Origin: SLDF01 sp964537925
GTDB taxonomy: Bacteria > Bacteroidota > Bacteroidia > Chitinophagales > Saprospiraceae
Direction: 5' to 3'
DNA: 64,000 bases
NCBI GenBank assembly: GCA_964537925.1
Contig: CAZICV010000002.1
Location: 1 to 64,000 of the forward strand
Below the pieces are notes generated by a model that was not told the DNA's origin, made no database searches, and was given only the letters and a program-made list of their open reading frames with translations. The position numbers and the translations under genes are program-made. Positions 46,601 to 54,153 of the stretch are shown in pieces (position 1 is the first letter of the stretch; every line of letters begins with the position of its first letter).

Positions 46601-49600
46601 CGACAGAGAGTGATCTGTAGGATAGCCGGCGAATACGCGGATATATGTGCTACCATTGTAGACCCGGACTGTATCGGTATCGATGATGTCGGCTGTGGCG
46701 TAGATAATCCTTATGCTCCCAAGCAAAGGCGTTGGATATGCCCGGAAGATTACAGCGGCAGCGTATCGGAGATCACCGACAGAATCTCGGATATGAGAAC
46801 AGAAACAGAAACAGCCTTGCTGGCGGATTGCGAATCCGGCTGTGAAGCAATGGCAGACCAGTGGATGGCTGAGCTGGCGGCCTGCAGTTGCCTGAGCGAC
46901 CCGGTCAAGAAAAGTGCAGCGAGGACAAGGTTCATTGCCATTTGCAAACGTGCCTGCCATGCTAACAGGCCTTTTGGTGCAACAACCTGTCCTACACCTA
47001 CCTCTTACGGGGACACTTCCTTCGAAGGCGCACTCAACGCAGTATGCGGAACTACTTATTCTCCCTGCGATACTGCATGCAATGTGCGCAAGATCAACAC
47101 ACCCGGCAGGCACATACATCGCCAGTACCTGGGGCCGGAGCAGAGTTCCTATCTGAGCCCTGTCGCAGAAGAAAACTGTGTGTGTACGAGCCTGAGCGCG
47201 CTTTATTCCTGCTACCAGAACAAACCACTGTCGGATCCGTCACCCAGTTTTCTGGCCTTCCTGAGCCAGATGTCCAATTACAATCTTACACCCGCTGAAC
47301 TGGATACATTGATGAGCAGATGTACGACCTCCTGTCGGTACCTGCCGGATCCCATATCGCTGCCTCCTTACCTGATGTGTAATACCTGCCGGTCGGGATC
47401 CGATGTGGCGGCAGCAAGGGCTGCGTTCATCTTGTCCTGTGGAATGAGTTATGACCAGGGGGCCTATGTCATGTATATGAACCATACCCTCGGCCTGAAC
47501 CTGGAGGTGACTGATTATGATGCGTTCCTCGCCCGGTGGGCCGACTACAGCAGTATCGGCGCCTGTACCAACGGTTTTCTTTTGTGCCCCCGGACCTACA
47601 CGACCGACAATCCTGTAAGTGACTGTATGGAGGTCTTCCTGGAACATATGGCCACCCAGCGGGCTATTGCCTATTCGGCTATCCTGGACAGCCTCCGGGC
47701 CGTCTTCCGTGAACGGTATGTGGCACATTGCCTGGCTCAGCCCAAGGCTATGTTGCTCAACCGTGATCATAAGGAGTATCACTATACCCTGTATTATTTT
47801 GACCAGTCGGGCAACCTGGTGAAGACTGTCCCTCCTGAAGGAGTGGCCTATCTCAACAGCACCCAGATCAACCAGGCGAGGATATACAGGAATACGGGTA
47901 CCGGTACGCAGCAATATCCGGGTCATGCCAGATCAACTAAATACTGGTACAACTCGCTGAACCAGGTATACAAACAACTGACCCCTGACGGAGGTGCTAC
48001 GGAGTACTGGTACGACAGGATAGGGCGTGTGGTGATCACCCGGGAGAGCAGGAATGCGGCATCCAACAGGTACGGGTATACACGGTACGATGCGCTCGGA
48101 AGGATATACGAGACGGGGCAGATCGTCAATGCAACTGCCGTATCGGCAACACCGTATACCACCGCTACTTTCAACACCTGGTACGGATCCGGATCGGCGC
48201 GTTATCATGTGACCAGGCACTATTACGATCAGACCCGATACGCCACTCCGGCCGCAGAATTCACCAGCGGCGCACAGGAGAATCTTTTGCGCAGGCTGGC
48301 TTCGTCCGCCTATTTCAAAAACTTTGCAGATACGGTCAATTACAATCACGCCACTCATTATACCTATGATGTATCCGGCAATGTAAAAGAACTGATCCAG
48401 GACTATCCCGATGTGCCGGCCGGCCAGCGGTATATGATTACGGGTTATGAGTATGACCTGGTCAGCGGAAATGTCAGCAGTGTCCGCTACCAAAAAGGCA
48501 AACCGGACCATTTTACACATCGTTATCGCTACGATGAGGATAACCGGCTGACGCATGTAGAGACCAGCGTGGACGGGTTCGTATGGGACCGCGACGCACA
48601 GTACCAGTACTACCCGCATGGTCCGCTCGGCCGGCACGAGATCGGGGAGATACGCGTACAGGGGACTGACTACGCGTATACCCTGCAGGGCTGGCTCAAG
48701 GCGGTGAATGCCTCGGTACTATCCGACAGCCTGGACATCGGCAAGGACGGTCGCAGCGGGACCGGGTATCCGCATAGCCGGTATGTGGCCCGCGATGCGG
48801 CGGCTTTCACGCTGGGTTACTTTTTCGGTGATTATACGCGTGTCACATCGACGAGCGGGCATTACCCGGAGCTGGCTTATTCGTCTGTGTCGGCGTTCAA
48901 CAGCGGTGGAGTATCGCTTTACAACGGCAATATCCGCAACAGCATGTACGGTATCCGGGACGTGGACAGCGACCTGACGAAGGGCTATACGTATAACTAT
49001 GACCAGTTGAACCGGCTGACGCAGCAACGCGCCTGGGCGGGATACAACGGTACTGCATTTCACTGGAACAGTGTATTGGTTCCGTCGACGGCCTACCGGG
49101 AGAACTATGCTTACTCGGCCGCCGGCAATATCACGGGACTGCGCAGGACGGACGAGTCGGGCAATGTGATCGACAGCCTGATCTATTACTACTACAATAA
49201 TCACCAGACGAGCGAGTATCCGTCGCAAAAGAACAACCGACTGCAGCGTGTCACGGACAACGGGGCATCGAGCGGTACGAAGGGAGATGTGATCCACCAG
49301 ACGAATACGAGCAATTATGTATACGACCTGAGCGGCAACCTGGTACAGGATATCCAGGCGGGGTTGAATATAGCCTGGACGCCGACCGGAAAGATCGACT
49401 CAGTTTTGCAAAGTTCGGGTCAGGTGATTAAATTTGAATATGATGCGCAGGACAGGCGTAGGGTAAAGATCATACGTCCTGTGAGCAGCACGCACGATAC
49501 GGCGTATTACTATTCGCGGGATATCGAGGGGAATATACTGGCGGTGTACAGTTTTCGTTACCCGAAGCCGGCTTACAATACGCCTGAAGCGGTGCGGGAA

Positions 49601-50800
49601 TACCGTTTGGCTGAACACCACCTGTACGGGCTGGAGCGGTTAGGTGTCTTCAACAACTCGATGCGGCTGTTCTATGCCGGAGGGATCATCCCGATAGAGG
49701 ATGAAGAGATAGAGCCGACGCTGGCATCGTGGATCACAGGTCGCAAGCGTTACGAGTTGCGGAACCACCTGGGGAATGTACTTTCGGTGATCTCGGACCG
49801 GAAGGTGGATGCGGGTACGACAGCGGGAACGCCGGTGACGCATTATCTGCCGGATGTGCGTACTGCTAGCGACTACTACCCGTTTGGATGGGCGATGCCG
49901 GGCCGCCAGTCGAATGTAGGCGGCTATCGATTTGGGTTTAATGGTCAGGAGATGGACAATGAGCCGCAGGGCAATGGCAACAGTTATTCGTTCGAGTACC
50001 GGGTGCATGATCCTAGGATAGGACGGTTTCTGAGTGTAGATCCGGTTATATACCGATACCCTTACTGGACGCCGTATCAATTCGCTGGCAATATGCCCAT
50101 CAAGTATATGGATCTTGAAGGTCTTCAGCCCGGAGAGAGGGCGTTCAGGACTGGTTTGCTCTTAACGAACCCTAAAGCGCATGCTGTTGAGTTGCAGGCG
50201 GAGGCACAGATGCGGGATAGGATGCAGCAAATCAAGCCGATGGAGGCTGCTCATTTCCTTCTTGACGGTATAGGAACGGTGCCCTTCTTTGGTGAAGCCG
50301 CAGATGCATTAAATGGGTTTTTGTATTTGTTTGAAGGAGACAAAGTAAATGCAGGGTTTAGCTTTGCAGCGACAGCTCCATTTGCAGGTATCGGGGCGAC
50401 GGGAGCTAAATGGGCGAGGAAGACTCTGAAATATTCTGATAATGCTTTTCATTCCGCTTCAGGGTTAGTCTTTAAACAAGGAAGCAAACATGGGAATCGT
50501 TTATCTCATGTATTAGCTCATACTGCGGATGATCTTTCAAAGGCCAAACATGGTGTATTTAGCATAGGCCAAGATAACCTCGTGAGTACACTTGATGAAG
50601 CGTGGGAAATGGCTCGAAAAGGAGGTGATAAAGTTGTTAGGACTCTGCAAGACAATGGAAATGTTAGTTACATTATTGATATGGGTAGGAAGATAGGTTT
50701 TGAGGGAGGTAAGAAAGGGTCTCACGAGGCTCTAAATAGAATCAATATTGTGCTTGAAGAGGGAACAAGCAATGTAATAACTGCCTATCCCATAAAGTAG
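43604..50800 (+). CDS. RHS-repeat polymorphic toxin with C-terminal tip
   Basis: 2398 aa with a basic/hydrophobic N-terminal export signal. Residues 35-1380 are beta-rich, then strikingly Cys-rich (about 850-1330). RHS/YD repeats run from about 1395 (YYFDQSGNLVKTVPPEG, YDRIGRVVITRESR) to about 2050. The RHS-associated core includes NHLGNVLSVISDRK, YYPFGWAMPGRQS and ends RIGRFLSVDP at about 2140. A pretoxin segment (about 2160-2270: FLLDGIGTVPFFGEAADALN) precedes a ~125-aa tip from about 2275 with GNRLSHVLAH, KAKHGVFSIGQ, YIIDMGRKIGF and the ending VITAYPIK. Its clustered His residues suggest a nuclease of the BECR/EndoU-like kind; the family is not proven. A putative immunity gene follows. 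Confidence 0.88.
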   Translation: MQKKPFNLQSGMSAVSSGRSFVVTSSLRRLFLLFPVFFSWQLHATEEVFYNQLIGAQIINGATLEVKDDKFLVPAEWATIDAHRSVRNLIVFEIYEDGNLYRNATFTQNITIKIEKWDSNNTLTTETRTLSVNYNPAAGTNYTQRAYYYFPDAHKVVVTVMTAPAQNTYVRLSSKILIDRVYQFSTTANFSTLSHADSSATFTSSKMLRINWTNMAGAAEYDVEYTFYNAKSRVAREITAGTPTYTNFDWLFVNNASRITTDKNQVTIQLTYPDGYILYRVRGVRYRADGTREEGKWSSAGLGSAISLASFAQKYQYTAAHLSAMNWSMLKTFAEGGKTKATIQYYDGSMKMRQEVTELKQERKSLVTDHYYDFFGRKVIDVLPYVNSDFVLSYARDSIRINATTRPTPAAFDPGTCDYAGIQLSGVYGAGKYYGTANKYLPSTDIPEFIRYIPRSDGYHYTQTRFTPDRTNRVAAQSGPGGSLKPASGHETMYFYGKPSQTELDRIFGNDVGFAHQYQKNLVIDPNGQASVSYLNAAGQTIATALSGESPAGITALPSNTGGTTVSMTDSILHARLVDGRIVSTYTYLATTPVDLEISFNINPAAYNEKCRSTICFDCHYDAVVTVKDACGSLNYQYTYKNYTLEVFDTLCHTPNAAIVQSFVIPAKEVVPGEIFIQLDLSVSEDAIRHYSEVFMHENSCIPAPAELDEYFSEIFDQNCFETCEECYASLGGSSNAFVQAYKARLLDMGLPWTPADSLEARQIYNRNLANCRAYCERPSECDMLEEAMMADLSPGGQYAGYSVDPLTSVYSTTDVTSIFYNHSGTGPLYRQPLTPYLDEDGVTPSVIRINGLDYPPQELGMKDFIFYWQPSWAASLLDYHPEYCYLEWCRDNYKLLMSGQSIKTADTYEAASWFAMDNNILDLDAFFGIGTPGEDYRDELEYFLDYIYGSNLADTLTLRELVNIIVYCNGSYPCATTDGCTADRDRWWRTYRDIYLAQRQRVICRIAGEYADICATIVDPDCIGIDDVGCGVDNPYAPKQRRWICPEDYSGSVSEITDRISDMRTETETALLADCESGCEAMADQWMAELAACSCLSDPVKKSAARTRFIAICKRACHANRPFGATTCPTPTSYGDTSFEGALNAVCGTTYSPCDTACNVRKINTPGRHIHRQYLGPEQSSYLSPVAEENCVCTSLSALYSCYQNKPLSDPSPSFLAFLSQMSNYNLTPAELDTLMSRCTTSCRYLPDPISLPPYLMCNTCRSGSDVAAARAAFILSCGMSYDQGAYVMYMNHTLGLNLEVTDYDAFLARWADYSSIGACTNGFLLCPRTYTTDNPVSDCMEVFLEHMATQRAIAYSAILDSLRAVFRERYVAHCLAQPKAMLLNRDHKEYHYTLYYFDQSGNLVKTVPPEGVAYLNSTQINQARIYRNTGTGTQQYPGHARSTKYWYNSLNQVYKQLTPDGGATEYWYDRIGRVVITRESRNAASNRYGYTRYDALGRIYETGQIVNATAVSATPYTTATFNTWYGSGSARYHVTRHYYDQTRYATPAAEFTSGAQENLLRRLASSAYFKNFADTVNYNHATHYTYDVSGNVKELIQDYPDVPAGQRYMITGYEYDLVSGNVSSVRYQKGKPDHFTHRYRYDEDNRLTHVETSVDGFVWDRDAQYQYYPHGPLGRHEIGEIRVQGTDYAYTLQGWLKAVNASVLSDSLDIGKDGRSGTGYPHSRYVARDAAAFTLGYFFGDYTRVTSTSGHYPELAYSSVSAFNSGGVSLYNGNIRNSMYGIRDVDSDLTKGYTYNYDQLNRLTQQRAWAGYNGTAFHWNSVLVPSTAYRENYAYSAAGNITGLRRTDESGNVIDSLIYYYYNNHQTSEYPSQKNNRLQRVTDNGASSGTKGDVIHQTNTSNYVYDLSGNLVQDIQAGLNIAWTPTGKIDSVLQSSGQVIKFEYDAQDRRRVKIIRPVSSTHDTAYYYSRDIEGNILAVYSFRYPKPAYNTPEAVREYRLAEHHLYGLERLGVFNNSMRLFYAGGIIPIEDEEIEPTLASWITGRKRYELRNHLGNVLSVISDRKVDAGTTAGTPVTHYLPDVRTASDYYPFGWAMPGRQSNVGGYRFGFNGQEMDNEPQGNGNSYSFEYRVHDPRIGRFLSVDPVIYRYPYWTPYQFAGNMPIKYMDLEGLQPGERAFRTGLLLTNPKAHAVELQAEAQMRDRMQQIKPMEAAHFLLDGIGTVPFFGEAADALNGFLYLFEGDKVNAGFSFAATAPFAGIGATGAKWARKTLKYSDNAFHSASGLVFKQGSKHGNRLSHVLAHTADDLSKAKHGVFSIGQDNLVSTLDEAWEMARKGGDKVVRTLQDNGNVSYIIDMGRKIGFEGGKKGSHEALNRINIVLEEGTSNVITAYPIK
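49826..50415 (+). repeat. RHS core/pretoxin repeat, intact copy
   Basis: About 590 bp encoding the last part of the RHS core and the pretoxin segment inside the 2398-aa gene. It recurs with high identity at 51501-52088 in the orphan tip; the two copies diverge abruptly where the toxin domains begin (near 50411 and 52084). Such conserved arms permit recombination that swaps toxin tips. Confidence 0.85.
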
Positions 50801-50810
50801 TACATAGCTA

Positions 50811-50867
50811 AATCAATACGGAAAGCCCTATGGAGATCAGCATCTTAAACCGGAAAGGTCATTTTGA
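50811..50867 (+). pseudogene. Possible relic of an older toxin tip
   Basis: In the 157-nt gap after the toxin gene, one frame reads NQYGKPYGDQHLKPERSF and then a stop. The wording resembles the last residues of some RHS toxin tips (YG-x-PYG-x-x-H). It has no start and no upstream coding continuity, so it is only a suggestion of earlier tip exchange. Confidence 0.2.
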
Positions 50868-50957
50868 AACATGACATTTAGGGCCCTTCAAGAGGAATTG
50901 AGTATTTAAAAATCATAACACCCTCAAAGAAGCAGACACAAAAATGAAAAATAGAAT

Positions 50958-51446
50958 ATGATAAACGTAGACTTTAGTAATGTAAAAAACGCATCAATTG
51001 CAATAGATTTTGAAACAATAGATTTTATAAAAAAAATAGATACTTACTATTTTTCTATTGACAAAAATCTAATGAATAATATTGATAATACGTATAAGGT
51101 TTTAAGTGTTGTGCAAGCATTGATTAGGGGGTGGATATCTTGTCTAAGTAGCATAACAGATAAGGCAGATGTTCAAATAATTTACCTCCCCGTTGGTTTT
51201 TATGATGAATATTTGGAGCTCATAAAGTTGGAGATATTGGATGGATCTGTATTGGTTCAGTATGGATATACGGAAGAAATAAAAGGCTATCAGTATAGTC
51301 CATCTCAAATAAATTGCTTAGAATCTAGCGAGGTGAGAAGCTATGATTCATTGTCCGACAGTTTTATGTGTACAAAAAATGATTTGATTATCAAGTTTAA
51401 CAATATTGTATATGCAATAAATGATTTACTTTTTTGTATTAATTAG
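50958..51446 (+). CDS. Putative immunity protein for the RHS tip
   Basis: 162 aa, acidic, no signal peptide, no recognised family. It begins 157 nt after the toxin stop, the usual place for a cognate immunity gene. Coding is much more AT-rich than the upstream RHS gene (for example NVKNASIAIDFETIDFIKKI encoded with many A/T third positions), which indicates recent acquisition with the toxin tip. Cytoplasmic location fits neutralisation of a nuclease in the producer. Function is inferred from position. Confidence 0.6.
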   Translation: MINVDFSNVKNASIAIDFETIDFIKKIDTYYFSIDKNLMNNIDNTYKVLSVVQALIRGWISCLSSITDKADVQIIYLPVGFYDEYLELIKLEILDGSVLVQYGYTEEIKGYQYSPSQINCLESSEVRSYDSLSDSFMCTKNDLIIKFNNIVYAINDLLFCIN

Positions 51447-51500
51447 TAATGCAATTGGGTTGCAGGTAATTTCTTTATAGCGAATGTTTGCTGTCAAAAA

Positions 51501-52088
51501 GGAACACCGGTGACACATTATCTGCCAGATGTGCGTACTGCGAGCGATTACTACCCGTTTGGATGGGCGATGCCAGGCCGCCAGTCGAATGTGGGCGGGT
51601 ATCGTTTTGGGTTTAATGGTCAGGAGATGGACAGTGAGCCACAGGGCAATGGCAACAGCTACTCCTTCGAGTACCGGGTGCATGATCCAAGGATAGGAAG
51701 GTTCCTGAGTGTGGATCCGATTATATCGATACCCTTACTGGACGCCGTATCAATTCGCGGGGAATATGCCCATCAAGTATATGGATCTTGAAGGTCTTCA
51801 GCCGGGAGAGAGGGCGTTCAGAACTGGTTTGCTCTTAACGAACCCTAAAGCGCATGCTGTTGAGTTGCAGGCAGAGGCACAGATGCGGGATAGGATGCAG
51901 CAAATCAAGCCGATGGAAGCTGCTCATTTCCTTCTTGACGGGATAGGCATGGTCCCTGTTTTGGGTGAACTTGCAGATGCATTAAATGGATTTTTATATT
52001 TGTTTGAAGGCGACAAAGTAAATGTAGGGTTTAGCTTTGCAGCGACAGCTCCACTTGCAGGTATTGGAGCGACGGGAGCAAAGTGGGC
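51501..52088 (+). repeat. RHS core/pretoxin repeat, orphan copy
   Basis: Second copy of the 49826-50415 segment, two nt shorter. Pretoxin residues differ at several sites (GMVPVLGELADALN versus GTVPFFGEAADALN), so the copies are related alleles rather than a fresh duplication. Confidence 0.85.
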
Positions 52089-52448
52089 AAAAAATGCTGT
52101 TACTTATTCCAAAAAGTCTAGCGACGAAACAGTTGACCTAGTACATTCGGCAATAAGAAAAAGAGATGGAGTCGCAAAAGGAAAGTTTGTAAAAGATTAT
52201 GCTACAAAAAATACAAAGAATTTTAGCTCATATTTTAAATCAGAAAGAGAAGCTCGGAATTTAGCAAGAACGAAGATCGGTAAGAATCCAATTGAAGTCG
52301 AGCTAAACAAATGGAGAAGTGCTGACGGGAAATGGCAGCATAGAGCTAAGGCGGGAGATGTTAATGACAAGCATAGCATATACATCTCGAAGAACTAAAT
52401 CCTAAAACAGGAGAAATATTGCAAAATTATCATTTAAGATGGCAGTGA
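51501..52448 (+). pseudogene. Orphan RHS core plus toxin tip, doubly frameshifted
   Basis: Starts without its own gene front at GGAACACCGGTGAC (51501), duplicating 49826-50415. Against the intact copy it lacks 2 nt near 51723 (TTATATCGATACC versus TTATATACCGATACC), shifting frame after LSVDPI. The reading resumes as YPYWTPYQFAGNMPIKYMDL and runs through the pretoxin into a different tip (FKSEREARNLARTKIGKNP, WRSADGKWQHRAKAGD). At 52370-52379 the pentamer AGCAT is tandemly duplicated. Removing one copy restores DKHIHLEELNPKTGEILQ then NYHLRWQ and a stop at 52446-52448; as it stands the frame stops at 52398. The tip family is not named here. Confidence 0.85.
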
Positions 52449-52876
52449 GACAGGTAGACTTAAGGGCAAGTGTGGATGTGAGAGAATTCATGGAGCAGTT
52501 GCAAATTAAAGTGCATCTCAATCGAACTATTTATTTTGATTTATGCATGGCTTTTTTGTTATTGAAAGAGAATCTTGTCGATGATATAGGATTAAGGTTT
52601 GATAATTTTTTTATATTACTAAGAAAAACCATGCATAATCATTCGAAGTATGAGGCGGTAGACTTTAATAGGCGCAGCTTTAAAGGGTGCATCTCAATTC
52701 ATGGAATAGATTATGCTTTGCACTATATATTAAAGTTTTATCGCGATGGAATTGCGGAATCCGAGCATATTGACATTGACTTCTTGAACGATGCCGGAAA
52801 AGAACTTACTCTAACAATTGCTTGCGGTGAATACCAAGAATACTCAGAAGATGAAATATTGAGGATGTTGGAATAG
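52439..52876 (+). CDS. Putative immunity protein of the first orphan tip
   Basis: 145 aa, no signal peptide, no recognised family; AT-rich. The ATG at 52439 overlaps the restored stop of the orphan toxin (52446-52448), the close coupling expected of a toxin-immunity pair. Segments: VREFMEQLQIKVHLNRTIYF, FILLRKTMHNHSKYEAVDFN, HYILKFYRDGIAESEHIDID. The frame is intact although the toxin is broken, which fits retained selection for protection against kin carrying the active tip. Confidence 0.55.
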   Translation: MAVRQVDLRASVDVREFMEQLQIKVHLNRTIYFDLCMAFLLLKENLVDDIGLRFDNFFILLRKTMHNHSKYEAVDFNRRSFKGCISIHGIDYALHYILKFYRDGIAESEHIDIDFLNDAGKELTLTIACGEYQEYSEDEILRMLE

Positions 52877-52897
52877 CTCCTATGTGGAATAGATTGT

Positions 52898-53800
52898 TTT
52901 GGGTTTAGCGGGCAGGAGATGGACAATGAACCGCAGGGCACCGGCAACAGCTATTCCTTCGAGTACCGGGTACATGATCAGAGAATAGGGCGGTGGCTGA
53001 GTGTGGATCTGCTGGCAGGAAAATTTGCAGATTGGAACCCGTATAATTATGCATTGAATAGTCCGATTAGTTTACTCGATGAAGACGGTAGAGAGCCAAT
53101 AAAACCTCAAGCGGGAACTGCCAAAGGTTTTGTGACTACTATTAATACTACTGGAACCCTTTGGGGGTTGAAAAAAGGGAATTTAGCACATAAGGCGATG
53201 TTGGAGCTTGGTAGAGCTGAATGGGCATTAGATAGCCCGAGACCTATGCCTGGTGCAACGGGAAGAATCAACTCTTTCAGGGATAAATATATTTATACTG
53301 AAAAAGGTGGTTGGATCGATATGGCCCATTTTATGTTTTATGCTGGCAAGGCTTATAAATATAAACTCCAAAAACAGCGGGCTCAGGAGCTTATACAAAG
53401 TGATGCTTTTAGATACATGAGAGAAGGGGCGCAAATGAATTTAATCAATCAGGCAGCAATTGATCCAACTGGTAAGGCTGTTCAAGATGGATACCTTCAA
53501 GAGTTTTCGGATAGATTTCTATCAAAGCATTCAGCATATAGTTATGAAGATTTACCGAGCGATAGATTTGGAGCGGATTTTGGGGCAAATTACTTTGATC
53601 CAAATAGTAAGTTGAGTTTTGGAGAACAGTTGCAAGGCTATCTGGATAATTTAGGAGCAACTGCTCCTGAAAAAGCACCAAATTATCATTTGTTGCCGCG
53701 CATTGATCCGGAAAAGAAACCCTCTAGGACCAATTATACTACAAATCCAGTTTATATTAAAGAAAATCCTTGTTATTATGAAAAAAAGCATTTTATATAG
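52898..53800 (+). CDS. Second orphan RHS tip with a different core
   Basis: Begins inside the RHS core (FGFSGQEMDNEPQGTGNSYS, matching 49931-50043) with no upstream gene; the first ATG is at 52919 (293 aa). The core end reads RIGRWLSVDLLAGKFADWNP then YNYALNSPISLLDEDGRE, unlike the main gene, so it came from another RHS gene. The tip contains GGWIDMAHFMFYAGKAYKYK, SAYSYEDLPSDRFGADFGAN and PEKAPNYHLLPRIDPEKK. Related-looking modules occur on other RHS proteins but I cannot name the activity. It is open to 53800, where it runs into the A7 tract of the next gene. Expression is doubtful without the RHS body. Confidence 0.7.
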   Translation, partial: FGFSGQEMDNEPQGTGNSYSFEYRVHDQRIGRWLSVDLLAGKFADWNPYNYALNSPISLLDEDGREPIKPQAGTAKGFVTTINTTGTLWGLKKGNLAHKAMLELGRAEWALDSPRPMPGATGRINSFRDKYIYTEKGGWIDMAHFMFYAGKAYKYKLQKQRAQELIQSDAFRYMREGAQMNLINQAAIDPTGKAVQDGYLQEFSDRFLSKHSAYSYEDLPSDRFGADFGANYFDPNSKLSFGEQLQGYLDNLGATAPEKAPNYHLLPRIDPEKKPSRTNYTTNPVYIKENPCYYEKKHFI

Positions 53801-54105
53801 CAACGAGTGTATTTATTGTTTTTTTTATTTGGATTTTCTTTTTGAATGACGGGAGAGAATATCGGCTTATTAAGGATGGCGATTTTCTCATAGATAAAAT
53901 TGAAGGTTTTAGATTGGAGAAGGGGAGACTGCCAAATTCGCTGGAAGAAATTGGATATGAAGAAAGAGATGGTGTGGATGTGTTGTATTATGACAAGAGA
54001 GATAGTACACACTATACCATTTCATTTGGAACTTCATTGGGAGAATCAAAATTTTACTATTCAGATAGTCAACAATGGGAAGATAGGTATAGAGACATGG
54101 AATAG
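53778..54105 (+). CDS. Immunity-like membrane protein, start out of frame (A7 tract)
   Basis: From ATG 53778 followed by seven A (53781-53787) the frame ends after 23 codons. With six A it reads MKKAFYIATSVFIVFFIWIF then FLNDGREYRLIKDGDFLIDK to the stop at 54105 (about 108 aa): a signal-anchor and a small soluble domain (FRLEKGRLPNSLEEIGYEER). As sequenced, only a TTG at 53842 gives an open frame of 87 aa without the anchor. The ATG lies inside the end of the orphan toxin frame, as expected for a coupled immunity gene. Slippage, phase variation, decay or a base-calling error could each explain the extra A. Confidence 0.55.
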
Positions 54106-54109
54106 TTTA

Positions 54110-54139
54110 AAGCCCAGGCTGACCAGCTTGGGCTTTTTT
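54110..54139 (+). terminator. Terminator of the RHS array
   Basis: Arms AAGCCCAGGCTG (54110-54121) and CAGCTTGGGCTT (54124-54135) pair with one G-T wobble, followed by TTTT. It lies 5 nt after the last immunity-like stop and closes the AT-rich segment. Confidence 0.85.
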
Positions 54140-54153
54140 ATTGCGGGTAGTTT

